From contig NC_088112.1 of NCBI RefSeq assembly GCF_036370855.1, forward strand, positions 14,562,469 through 14,626,468: 64,000 nt of DNA. The letters run 5' to 3'. The position numbers were made by a program, and so were the translations under genes. Position 1 is the stretch's first letter. The number at the start of each line of letters is the position of its first letter. This document shows positions 25,501-34,500 of this stretch, piece after piece. The notes beneath the pieces were generated by a model that searched no databases, was not told the origin of the DNA, and saw only the letters and a program-made list of their open reading frames with translations. This stretch comes from Dromaius novaehollandiae. Lineage: Eukaryota > Chordata > Aves > Casuariiformes > Dromaiidae.

Positions 25501-27700
25501 TCCTCAACATGAGGAAGCATATTCCCTCCCTGGTCTAGCACTGCCCAGGCTAACCTTCAGAACAAAAACAAAGAAGAGATGTTCCCAAATAACAATCCAC
25601 AAATCAAAGAAAGCAAGCATGATTAGGAGCTGTAGCTGCAACGCTTCCCTCTATGAACATGCACCAAAAATGTTTCAATGGAGAAGAGAAGGTAGCATTA
25701 TAACAAGGCTAGTTTCACAGCTTATTGAAACTTAGAAAACAGTAAGCAACACAGAAAAGAAAGAAAGAAAAAAGACTTCTCCTTCCTTGAGTCTCTGAAT
25801 CTCTGTCTAGCACTTATACCACAAACCTCTCTGGTGCCTGCCCCAACAGCCAGACGCACATACAATATAATACAAATGACACAAATACAATACAATACAA
25901 GGCCAACCACAGATTCCAGCGGCAAGGAATTCCACAACTTAATTATGTGCCATATTGGTTTGCTTTGAACCTGCCTCGTTAGCTTTATTTAATGCCCCCA
26001 AACTCTTGTATTGGATGAGATAGTGAACAATTAATCCTTATTCAGCCTCAGCATGCCACTTCTGATTTTACAAACATCTCTCATATCTCCTGTTAGTCAT
26101 CCCTCTTTCATACTGAAGGGTTCTAGCTTACTTAGCCGTCCCTTATGTGGATGCTCTTGATCACCCTTCTTGTCTTTTTATGAACCTTTCCCAACTTTTA
26201 CTGTAAGCTCAATTTTAACTTCAGAAACAGAAAAAAGCATTTAATCTGATTTAAACATAAAACTGATTTTTTTCCTATATTTTAACCAAAAAACAAACCA
26301 AAATAACAGTCTCTTAGGCAGCTGTCTTGGATATCCAAGAGAGAAACTCATTTTTTGCAAGATTCAAAAGCCAGTCCCTTACCTTTTGGGAAAACCAGTC
26401 AGGTGGGCGGCCTGGCTCTGCAAAAGGTTTGATAGCTCTGCTGACTGAGACCCTACAGAAGAGAAATGGTGAACCACTGTCAACCTATTTCCCACCGCAA
26501 CCAACATGCAGTGAAATGGTGCTGACCTGTCTTGATATTCATTACTCCGAATAGTCCCCATAAGCACAGTAAACTTGCCTAGATGGAGTTGTTATGTTTG
26601 GGAATTATTCAAGGACAGCTTTAGGACTCAAAAACATTTACCTGCTCTCAAAAACATACCCCCTCCCTTGCTTTGAAAAACAGGTTTCTAGCTTCTGATG
26701 ACACTTCTACATTTCCACAACAAAAACTTTACTTTGGTGAGGGAAGGAGGCAGCAAAACAGAGCCACGAGTCTAGAAGCGATGATCAGGAACATGTTATT
26801 AAATGTATTTCTTGACTGCAGCGCACCTCATTTATAAACACTGAATTTATAAACATTCTTTTTTATAAGCTATTTATAAACTTTACGAATTTAGAAACTA
26901 TTCTTTCATTGTCCTAATTAACACACTTCTGGTTTTACACAGTAGCTCGAAAACAAGAACAAAGATTTTCAAGGCACATGTCTAACACCTCCATATTTGT
27001 TTTCAACAGAAAGTGGTGTACGTGGAAAGCACAATGTTTTAGTACTAGCCACTGCGCAACCAACCGATGTGGTGAAGCCCAATATGCCAACACAACACGG
27101 ATCTGTGCTCCGCTCTGTGAAGCACAGCAGCTACGGTGTGCGTACAACCCAACGCAGAGCGGCGTGCGGCCGGGCAGCACCAGCAAGTGTCACGTCAGGG
27201 TCCGCACCGGCTCTGCTCAGTGCCTTACCAGTTCTGGTCGCCGCTCCGCATGACGGACGAGGCCAGGCAGAGCTTCTCGCGGATGGACCAGGGCTCTGTG
27301 GGGCCGGCGCTCAGCAGCTTGTGCTCTGCCGGGAGGAGGGGAAAATCCACTGATCCGCATTGGTGTGCAGCCCGGCGCGGCACCGGGCCTCGCGACCCCC
27401 GCCCCCGCCCAGCGCCCCGCCCCCGCCTAGCGCCCCGCCCCATCAGCCATGGCCCCGCCCCTTCCTGGCCCATCGGCCCGCCCCTCCCGGGCCCCACAGC
27501 CATAGCCCCGCCCCTCTCGCGGGCCCGTTGGCCCCGCCCCCTCCCTTCAGAACCGCTCGACCCTCCTCGGGCCGTTCCCTGACTCCCCGCCAGCCCCGCC
27601 GCCCCAGGCCGCCGCCGTCCTCCTGCCGCCGCCGCCCTCCTGCCGCCGCCCCCCGCCTCTCACGGCAAGCCCCACACTCACTTCCAGTCCCCGCCGCCAT
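2734..27700 (-). CDS. BRD8: BRD8, bromodomain-containing protein 8, TIP60/NuA4 complex subunit (long form, 27 coding exons)
   Basis: BRD8 is a nuclear chromatin reader in the TIP60/NuA4 histone acetyltransferase complex, also described as a thyroid hormone receptor coactivator. Twenty-one exons (27700 down to 12920) are common to all forms; six more (7424 down to 2734) make the long form of 1272 aa, against about 1235 in human. I followed every junction in frame. Order: SANT/Myb-like N-terminus, coiled coil, Pro/Ser/Thr-rich middle, acidic linker, bromodomain 1 (about 783-882), second acidic linker, bromodomain 2 (about 1158-1254). The ATG at 27700 begins M-A-A-G-T-G-K, close to the human start, and sits in a CpG-rich region head to head with KIF20A. 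A shorter form ends at 11695. Part entries below give exon coordinates. Confidence 0.95.
5142..7424 (-). CDS. BRD8: BRD8 exons 22b-24: long-form-specific acidic region
   Basis: Exons are 7424-7146, 6778-6572 and 5287-5142, giving residues 933 to about 1142. Exon 22b begins MGHAWVCWGSETESLSES, corresponding to human MGHEWVWLDSEQ, and has a Trp/Asp/Glu-rich block with SWDSSLDLEVGSW. Exon 23 begins VTHLMEPLCISS, also found in human. Exon 24 is the counterpart of the acidic exon 16 and ends in SPASTQL, much as exon 16 ends in SPASSQ. The rest has diverged strongly from human and is probably disordered. Confidence 0.9.
7425..11340 (-). other. BRD8 intron between the alternative end and exon 22b
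   Basis: About 3.9 kb with no coding exon that I can support. It holds a CR1 LINE fossil on the plus strand (about 9555-10309) and otherwise ordinary unique sequence. The small open frames here have no recognisable domain or splice context. Confidence 0.7.
9555..10309 (+). mobile_element. CR1 LINE fragment, plus strand
   Basis: The 3' part is unmistakable CR1: a GAGGCTGTGGAATCTCCATC block near 10160, TTGGACTAGATGATCTTCAG near 10260, and an end at CCTTTCCAACC...TTCTGT. Upstream, 9560-9880 resembles an inner part of CR1 (ACAGATTACTAGAAAATATA, then GGCTCTTAAATTGTCACGGG). The stretch between about 9880 and 10000 aligns poorly, so the copy is internally deleted. It is decayed, 5'-truncated and without a usable frame. 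It lies antisense in a BRD8 intron. Confidence 0.85.
11356..11361 (-). terminator. BRD8: Poly(A) signal (ATTAAA) for the short BRD8 form
   Basis: ATTAAA reads on the minus strand about 335 bases after the short-form stop. A GT-rich stretch (CACCGTGTGCGGTGT) follows about 25 bases later, as expected for a downstream element. This makes it an intronic poly(A) site with respect to the long form. Confidence 0.6.
11695..11754 (-). CDS. BRD8: BRD8 alternative last exon (short form, 951 aa)
   Basis: This exon follows exon 21 in frame and encodes DGGTRGRRCAIEADMKMKK and a stop. That is the C-terminus of the 951-aa human isoform as I remember it, and the assembled bird form is also 951 aa. It starts after a CTAG acceptor and has its own 3' UTR and poly(A) signal near 11356. 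The short form keeps bromodomain 1 and lacks bromodomain 2 and the second acidic linker. Which form prevails should depend on cleavage here versus splicing on to 7424. Confidence 0.9.
   Translation of the reverse strand, partial: DGGTRGRRCAIEADMKMKK
12920..13922 (-). CDS. BRD8: BRD8 exons 20-21: last exons shared by all forms
   Basis: Exons are 13922-13818 and 12964-12920, giving residues 883-932. Exon 20 reads QFLATQLIMQTSESGISAKS and continues with a basic stretch ending DASEK; exon 21 reads DSVPMGSPAFLLSLF. Both are whole numbers of codons. The exon 21 donor (TTT|GTAAGT) is the branch point of the gene. It joins either the short terminal exon at 11754 or the exon at 7424, and both continue in phase 0. 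Confidence 0.92.
14611..15851 (-). CDS. BRD8: BRD8 exons 17-19: bromodomain 1
   Basis: Exons are 15851-15759, 15539-15471 and 14788-14611. They encode a complete bromodomain, a four-helix acetyl-lysine reader. Helix Z contains KIWKKAIMLVWRAAANH, the ZA loop has FLQPVTDDIAPGYHSIVQRP, and helix B with the BC loop has DIMLMFQNAVMYNSSDHDVY. The conserved acetyl-lysine-contacting Asn (in MYN) falls at about residue 860 and is intact. The domain is almost identical to the human one. It is present in both the short and long forms. Confidence 0.95.
16184..17143 (-). CDS. BRD8: BRD8 exons 14-16: acidic linker before bromodomain 1
   Basis: Exons are 17143-17050, 16836-16790 and 16398-16184, giving residues 651 to about 768. 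Exon 16 is very acidic (runs of E and D followed by GASEAASLEEPKEEDQGEG, then YLSEMDNEPPVSESDDGF) and ends in a Ser-rich stretch, ADSIPSSPASSQ. This block closely matches human BRD8. It also resembles exon 24 in position, phase and composition, which supports an intragenic duplication covering linker plus bromodomain. Confidence 0.92.
16553..16607. repeat. CA-rich microsatellite (CACACAGA variants)
   Basis: An interrupted CA repeat with ACACAGAC units lies in the BRD8 intron between exons 15 and 16. It is ordinary simple sequence. Confidence 0.9.
17501..22218 (-). CDS. BRD8: BRD8 exons 9-13: Pro/Ser/Thr-rich middle region
   Basis: Exons are 22218-22003, 20711-20567, 19358-19149, 18750-18470 and 17956-17501, giving residues 215-650. 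This part is probably disordered but is well conserved in blocks: VTPGTLPSTPVASF and SPLLSELLKKGSLLPTSPRL (exon 9), EMAVASGHMNSSGVLLEVG (10), APTLSRLLEAGPAQFTSPLA (11), DLAEKMDIAVSYTGEELDFD with IIAIIEDK (12), VDDHPEVLDAAVVEAALSSF and VTVKQERLECEEPE (13). The short K-x-E blocks in exon 13 (VKQE, IKTE, VKTE) match the sumoylation consensus; that is inference. Exon 9 is a whole number of codons (216 bases, both ends phase 0), so skipping it would keep the frame, as some human forms do. Confidence 0.92.
22651..27700 (-). CDS. BRD8: BRD8 exons 1-8: SANT/Myb-like N-terminus and coiled coil
   Basis: Exons are 27700-27682, 27325-27229, 26452-26383, 25432-25383, 24252-24130, 23971-23891, 23424-23360 and 22787-22651, giving residues 1-214. 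Exons 1-4 encode the conserved N-terminus with WSIREKLCLASSVMRSGDQN and the segment AIKPFAEPGRPPDWFSQKHC, a SANT/Myb-like fold in this family. Exons 5-7 encode a charged helix (VEDVIVRKLTAERVEELKK, then a run of Glu and Lys) expected to form a coiled coil. Exon 8 begins the Ser/Pro-rich region with NPPRRLTGVMVRSPAG. Exon 1 encodes only six complete codons, and exon 6 ends on an unusual GTGGGT donor. Confidence 0.93.
25890..26215 (-). mobile_element. Old CR1-type LINE 3' fragment, minus strand
   Basis: Read on the minus strand, this stretch matches the 3' end of a CR1 lineage common in turtle and crocodile genomes: a block like GTGGAATTCCTTGCCGCTGG, a Phe/Ala-frame remnant, and a GGTTCATAAAAAGACAAG-like start. 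The match is from memory and rather diverged, so the copy is old. A small CAATA-type simple repeat follows its 3' end at about 25860-25890. It lies in BRD8 intron 3, in the same orientation as the gene. Confidence 0.65.
27390..27545. promoter_or_regulatory. Array of GC boxes in BRD8 intron 1
   Basis: CCGCCC or CCCCGCCCC recurs at least eight times in about 150 bases, the usual Sp/KLF binding motif. It lies 150-300 bases downstream of the BRD8 start codon, inside the CpG-rich block that continues to about 28000. Confidence 0.6.
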
Positions 27701-27932
27701 CTTCCCCGCCCGACCCGAGGGAGGCAGGGCGGAGCCGCGCGCAAAGCCCGCCGGGAGGCGCGCGCTCCCCCAGCCACCCCCGGGCGCGCGGGTGGGCGCG
27801 CGGGCGGGCCCCGCCCCTGCGGCCCCACGGCCGGGCGGTGATTGGCGGCCGCGCAGGCTCGGGCTCCTATTGGCGGAGCGGGCGTGCGGCGGGGTTTGAA
27901 ACCGCTAACAGAAGGCGCTGCGCGGAGGCGAG
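27701..27932. promoter_or_regulatory. Bidirectional BRD8-KIF20A promoter with CCAAT/CHR module
   Basis: The two genes are divergent with CpG-rich DNA between them. On the plus strand ATTGG (inverted CCAAT) occurs at 27841-27845 and 27869-27873, 28 bases apart, followed by TTTGAA at 27895-27900 in the context GGGGTTTGAAACC. Paired NF-Y sites upstream of a TTTGAA cell-cycle homology region are the hallmark of G2/M genes controlled by DREAM and MMB-FOXM1, and KIF20A is such a gene. No TATA box is seen. KIF20A transcription probably starts between about 27905 and 27930, and BRD8 transcription between about 27710 and 27780 on the other strand. The arrangement is seen; the regulation is inferred. 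Confidence 0.75.
27905..27932 (+). other. KIF20A: Probable 5' noncoding exon 1 of KIF20A
   Basis: The first coding exon has a clear acceptor (TTTTTCTCTAG at 28537-28547) only 17 bases before the ATG, so an upstream noncoding exon must exist. The best donor is GAG|GTGCGC at 27932/27933, just after the CHR element. The 5' end is not defined by the sequence. Confidence 0.45.
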
Positions 27933-28019
27933 GTGCGCGCGAGCCGTCGCGGCCCAGCGGTGCCGGGGCGTGCGGGGGGCGCGTCCCTGGTGGCGGTGCC
28001 TCGGGGAAGGGCTCCTGCC

Positions 28020-28131
28020 TCGTGGGTGCGTGCGTGTCGCGGGGGGGTTCCCTCGGGGGGGTGTGTGTAGTTGTGGAGGGGGGGGTGTTTGCCTCGTGGG
28101 GTGGGTGGGTGGAGGAGGAGCCTGCGTGGTG

Positions 28132-28187
<56 letters not shown>

Positions 28188-28445
28188 ACGGGGGGGTCCC
28201 GCGTGGGTGGTTGGGTGTGTGTGTGTGGGGTCCCGTGTGGGTGGTTGGGGGTGTGTGTGTGTGTGGGGGGTCCCGCTTGGGTGGTCGGTGTGTGTGTGTG
28301 TGTGTGCGTCCCTGTGGAAGGGGGTGGTCCCATGTGGGGCTGTGTGCGTGTGGTGGTCTGTGTGTGTGGAGGAGGGTCCCATGTGTTGGGTTGTGTGTGT
28401 ATGTATGGCCGTGGGGTCTTGGGGAGTGGTCTGTGTGTGTGTGAG
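28020..28445. repeat. TG microsatellite and GT/G-rich minisatellite in KIF20A intron 1
   Basis: A (TG)n run of about 27 units spans 28133-28186. Around it a unit of the form GGGGTCCCRYGTGGGTGGTTGGG-(TG)n recurs at about 28190, 28227, 28265, 28325 and 28373 with changing TG length. Together they fill most of the probable first intron of KIF20A. Long open frames on both strands here only reflect the repeat. Confidence 0.85.
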
Positions 28446-28564
28446 CTGAGGGTTGTGTGCATGGCGGGTGTCTGTGAAAAGGGAAGCTTGGACTCCTGGA
28501 GGCTGCTGTAGCATCACACCATTTCTGCTGCTCCCCTTTTTCTCTAGGAGTCGTGTGAGACATC

Positions 28565-31500
28565 ATGGCCCAGGCACTCCTCTCCCCAGGGCTGTTCTCT
28601 GATGATGAGGCTGCAGCCTCCCCTGTTCTTGAATCCACAGCAACGGGGTTTGGGGCTGATGTGCGCAAGGACCTGCTGTCAGAGTTCTCTGCCATCTCCC
28701 CAGACCTTGGGGGCTCCCAGCAGGTGAGGTTGAAGCTCTTTTTCCACAAGCAGGATAGTATCTTGGCTTGTGACTGCTGTGTCTCTGCAAAAAGGTGTTG
28801 TGATACAGGGTGAACAGCGGCCCTTCAGAGGAGGCTAGAACAAAATATTGCCTTCAGAAAAGATCCTGCCTCCCTGGGGGGGGCGGCTTCTGTTGTGAGG
28901 AGTGTACTCTGATGGCCACAACCAGGAGGTGCCTCTTGTATGATGCTTGATCTGGGAGCTGGTTTTAGTGTCAGGTCTTTGGGCTGTTGGTCTGATTCAA
29001 TAGCTACACAAAAAGAAAATATCAGGGTGCCTCAAAATGTGTAAGCAAGCTTGTTTTCTGGTGTTGCGGGGCTCTTGGGACCACTGAAACATTCATTAGT
29101 TACGGAGCACCAGGTCAGGACAGCCACGTGTGTGTTACATGCTGTGGTTCCCATTAGCATTCTGAGTCTGACAGACGGTTGTGTGGCCTCTCTGGCTAGC
29201 ACATCTAACCTGTGCTGATTTTGCAGGCTGTAACTGAAGACAGTAATGGGAAAGTAAAGGTGTATCTTAGAGTTCGACCCTTGAAGGCTACAGAGCTGGA
29301 AAAAGGGGAAGATCAGGTAAGACATTGAACTAGCAGACTTTGAGATAGTTGCCTCTGCATGCTTGGAGGAGCTATCATTCTTTGCCATGGCCTCTTGTAA
29401 GCCATTGCAGTGATGGGATTTAATTGGTCTTTCAGGGTTGTGTCTGCATTGAGAACTCGGAGACCCTTCTTCTAAAAGCCCCCAAGGACTCCTTCACCAT
29501 GCGGAGCACAGAACGTGGAGTGGGACAAGCAGCGCATAGATTCACTTTCACCCAGGTAGGCAGCTGGGACAAACAATCCTTCTGGAACTTTTCTGAGCTT
29601 AAATCAGCATTACGGCTAGAAAAGCTGGGCTGATAATAATCAGTGATACCAATGCACTGTGTGAGTTATGTTGTTCTCTTGTACAATGCTCTACTGAAGT
29701 GTGGGTTTTTTGTTTTTTGTTTTTTTTTTTTTTTTTTTTTTTTTTAGTTGAGCCTGCCAGCCTTTTTGGCAGCAAATGAGAAACTTTTTTTTTTGTTCAT
29801 GGAGCTCTAAATACACTAGAGGCTGGTGAAAAGATCAGAGTGTTTTTGCAGGGACTTAGCCTGGAGTGACTGCTGAGTCTATGTTCATGGTGTGGGGGGA
29901 GTGGAGGGGACAGTAGTAGCGTGTAGTATCACTTGAACAAGTGATAGTCAGAAGATAGGAAAGATCACTGTGAGGCTACCTATTTTCTTTGTCTTGTTTG
30001 CAGATTTTCGGGCCAGATGTGGGGCAGAAGTTGTTCTTTGATGATACAATGAAGCAAGTGGTAAAGGATGTACTGAATGGGCAGAATTGGCTGGTTTACA
30101 CTTATGGCATCACCAATTCAGGGAAGACTCACACTGTTCAGGGTAAGAAGAATACTAGATGTTAGTGGCCTGTTAAGGGAGCTGTCTGCTTCTGCACGTG
30201 TGCTGAGTCCTCAGCTTGCTGTGGTTGCTCTTGCCTCAGGTACCAGCAAAGATGGTGGGATTCTGCCTCGGTCCTTAGCAGTCATCTTCAATAGTGTGGG
30301 GGACCGACTGTATCAAGCCATGGATCTGAAACCTTCACTCTGCAATGAGGTGATGTGGTTGGACAGCAGGCAGGTTCGGCTGGAAGAGACCAAGAAACAG
30401 ACCTTGCTGCGAGGGGGTCTGTGGGAGGTAACCATGCTCCTTCTAGGTTGCTTATATTAAGAATAGGGAAGCGATGGTGTTGTAGCACAGGCTCATGCTC
30501 TTCACTCCTTCCAGGAGGAGCTGTTAACACCACTGAAGAGGAGTCATAGTGCAGAATCCCAGCTTCAGGCCACCACGAGCGGTAGTTTCGACAGTGGGGT
30601 TGCTGGCCTCTCTTCATCTAGCCAATTCACCAACCATTCAGACATCAGCCAGACAGAAGGTACATCTGGCAGCATATTGTGTACTACCTGCTGCTTTTTA
30701 TTGGAGGCTGGAGGAAGAAAGGAATGCTTATTTGGTGCATAAGGGAGTGAAGATTCTGCAGCCTCAAGATATTTTTTGGGGAAAGAGCTGCTTATTGAGC
30801 AGCTGAGCATTATGCTATGGGGATAGGTGGAAAGCAGAGTGCCTAAGGTGACAGGCTGCTCTGAGCACTTGTGCCCAGACTGTCAAACCCAGGAGCTACT
30901 AGCTGATCAGATGTCCAAAAACAGTCATCAAGCTAACTAGGACTATAACTCCACTTATCCCAGGAAGGGCTCCTGTTTAAGATATCCTATACTTCTAGAG
31001 TGGAGATCAAGCATATAAAAAGTCCTTATACAGAAAGGAGGATGCTGCTAAACGGAAGCTTAGACTGGCTGACTGGGTGTAGGCATCAGAGGAGGTCTGG
31101 ATGGAGGGGGAGGGGTATAGAATAGGTTTGGGTCTGGGACAGTGTTTCTGCCGAGGAAAGTTACCCCAGCCTCTAGTTAAACCATTCAGTTTGTTTGGAC
31201 TTGTGAAAGGCTGCAGTCATGCATTTTTCTCTTACTCTTCCCCAGAACTGGGCCCTCGCTGGGCTGACCTGGATCGTATTTCACTCACTACCACAGGAGA
31301 TGTGCAGTTCTCCATCTGGGTCTCCTTCTTTGAGATTTACAATGAGTTAATCTATGACTTGTTAGAACCAGCTCTACCAGGCCAGAACCGCAAGAGGCAG
31401 ACGTTGCGGCTCTGTGAAGACCAGACTGGCAACCCCTATGTGAAAGGTAGATTTGCCTGAAAGATATGTTTAATGGCCTGCTAGGGGTGGGCCTGGGTGG

Positions 31501-34500
31501 ATCATACTTGAGGGATGTGTTGGGGAGTATAATGTTCTCCATGGCCCTGAGGTTTCTGATGTTTAGGTAGGGTGGAATGAGGTTTGTTAATGCCAAGGAA
31601 GTACAACAATGAAACTTGGGCTGAGGTAATTATTTCTCTGCCAGTCTCCTAACTGACTTGCCCAATGCATGCCTGCTTTTCCAGATCTAAATTGGATCAA
31701 CGTCCGTGATGCTGATGAGGCCTGGAAGCTCCTGAAACTGGGTCGGAAAAACCAGAGTTTTGCTAGTACCCACATGAACCAGAACTCCAGTCGCAGGTCT
31801 GGGGTGGGAACAGAGTGTGTTTAGAATGAGTCATACAATTCTGAGGGTTATACTTCCTTTTTTAAATATCTGCATCTTTCTTCTTACAGTCACAGCATCT
31901 TTTCTATTCGGATTCTGCACTTGCAAGGAGGTGGCAGTGAAATTGTTCCCAAAATCAGCGAGTGAGTTTCATGCCCTTTAGGACTAGGGGTTCTTCCTGT
32001 GGACTTGACTTTCCTGTCTCTGCTGTGGTTATGGATCGGGGTATGGGAAGTATACTGAGGTGGGTCTAGTTGAAAGTACCTGGAAGGAGTAAACATTCCC
32101 ATTGTAAGTCCTGGAATTGATAATGGGAAGGAGTTTGTGAGGAGTGCTGCAAAGTGCAGCTTGAGGTAGTTATCAGGCTTTCTGAATAAGGGAGAATGTG
32201 GTAACTTTGCCCTTGTACTGGAACTGGTTTAACTGTTGCTGATGCCTGTTCCTGGGATGTAGTTATCTGGAAATGAGTTGACTCAGTACCTGGAAAGTGG
32301 ATGTCCTGAAGACTGGCAGATGATCTTCCATCTTGGCACTACTAAGCTAAGTTGGTATTACCTTGTGTAACCCCTACAGTTAAGGTAGATCTTACCATCC
32401 AGCAGTAGCCTATACTGCAAAGGTGCTCCTGTGCTCTAAGGAAGCTGGAAGGGTAAGCAGGGTTAGATGATCACCGGATGTCTGACTTCTAAACCTGGGT
32501 AGAACAAGGCAAGCCAAGAGGGTCATGCAGTATCTCCTGTGTTTTCTTCAGGCTATCCCTGTGTGACCTTGCGGGGTCAGAGCGCTGCAAGGACCAGAAA
32601 AGTGGGGACCGAATGAAAGAGGCAAACAACATCAACACCTCCCTGCATACACTGGGCCGCTGCATTGCTGCCCTCCGCCAGAACCAGCAGTCCAAGTAAG
32701 TATCCAAGACATCATAAGAAGGTGTGTGGGAAGCTGTTGTGCTTTCCCATGTGCATCCCACTCTTCTTTCTCCCTACAGACTGAAGCAGACTGTGGTTCC
32801 CTTCCGGGACAGCAAGCTAACCCGTGTGTTCCAGGGTTTCTTCACTGGACGTGGACGCTCTTGCATGATTGTCAACATTAACCAGTGTGCATCTACGTAT
32901 GATGAGACTTTGTATGTAGCCAAGTTTTCAGCCATTGCCAGCCAGGTCAGTAGTACATCTCAGGATTGTGGCATGCTCAGGATACTTCCTGCTTCTGTGG
33001 GAATGGGGCCCTTTCCATCACAAGGGAGCAGGGGGATGCTTGCAAGTCCTCCCCATGCTTCTCCAGTGGATTACTGCTTCTGTAGTATTTCTAGATTCTG
33101 CTGAATTTAGAGGTTTGACAAACTGCAGAAAAGTGTCATGTTTAAAGACTATGTGACTTGCCGGTTTTGTGGACTTGAAGTAATGGTAGCCCTTTTCCCT
33201 TCAGCTTGTACAGGCACCTCCCACAAAGGTAGGACTTCCGTCCATACAATCAATCATCAAAGAGCACATCAGGCGAACCAGCCAGGGTCCAGAGGCAGTG
33301 GTAAAGGAAGAAGTGGAACCAGAAGATGACAGTGAGGATGAAACAGATATCACCATGTATGAGAAGAAGGTGGGTAGTGGTATGTTTTACATCCTTTATA
33401 GATGGAGGGGCATGAACATGACTGTTAGCTTTGATCTGGGAGGTTGAGCTGGAACTCAGCAATAAATAGAGATGACAGAACCTCAGAAGGATGTGGGATC
33501 CTTAGACCAGGAAATTTGGAATCCATGAAGAAAACATTCAGCAGTTGGTCAAAATCTGAAGCATATACTTAATTTGGAAACACTTTGTCATCTGTGGAAT
33601 AGTGACAGTAAGAGCTCAGTTGCAGATCCATAATCTCTACTGTGCAAGGGAAATCTAGAGATCAGAAAGCAAAACAGATGGCTTAAATTCATTGAGGAAA
33701 AATAAGAAAGCTTTTTAGGTACTCAGCATGGGCAGCTGGACTAGCTGAAAGATCAAGAGATGGAGGGAAGTCATATACCTAGAGAGACTTGAGCTGTAAC
33801 GTGCCAAGGTAGCAAAGGCCAGTGCAGTCCTCAGCAGTGCAGGAAGGGAAACTGTTCCAGAGGTAGTTCCATCTGGAGTGCAGTGTTGTTTAGGCAGTCT
33901 CACTAGAGAGGAATTCAGAGCAAGACTGGCAACTTCTCTTTACAAGTGACTTAAAGCATCTTAAACCTAGATCCACCCAGCCTGGAGGTATGAGATCAGC
34001 AAGGTTTTTTTTTCTAGGCCTTAATGCTGTTGTGCACATCAGCATTGTGGACAAAGCAGTTTTGTGTCCTTACTGCAGGACTTGTTGCGTGTAGTGGAGG
34101 CTGCACGAGAGCTGCTGGTGCAAGAGCGGCAGGAGAAGCTGCAACTAGAAATGCGCCTCCGTGAAGAGATCTGCAATGAGATGCTAGAGCACCTGCAACA
34201 GAAGGAGCAGTGGTGCAGGTACAGCTTATTTTGAGAGTGATCAGAATCAAGGTGAGCAGCAGCATAGGGGAGACCAAGAACTGCCAGATCTGATGCCTAT
34301 TTGCTCTCTGTAGCCAACATGTGGATGCCCAGAAGGAGCTGCTGGAGGAACTGTATGAAGATAAACTGAATAACCTGAAGGAGTCACTGACTGACTATTA
34401 CCAGGAGGAGATCCAGGTTTGTTCAGGGCTGTGGAATGACATCAGGAAGTGGTAGTGGGTTTGGGAAGGGACACAAGATATTTGAATCCAGGAAGTTGGT

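Noticed and set aside
27547-28749. A 400-residue open frame on the minus strand rich in His, Thr and Pro, and a 203-residue Val/Cys/Gly-rich frame on the plus strand (27838-28449)
   Set aside because: Both are translations of the TG/G-rich minisatellite and GC-rich promoter DNA. They have no domain, splice context or normal codon use.
29706-29745. Poly-T tract as the tail of a processed retrocopy
   Set aside because: The flanking minus-strand sequence resembles no gene and no target-site duplication is visible. It is a simple homopolymer.
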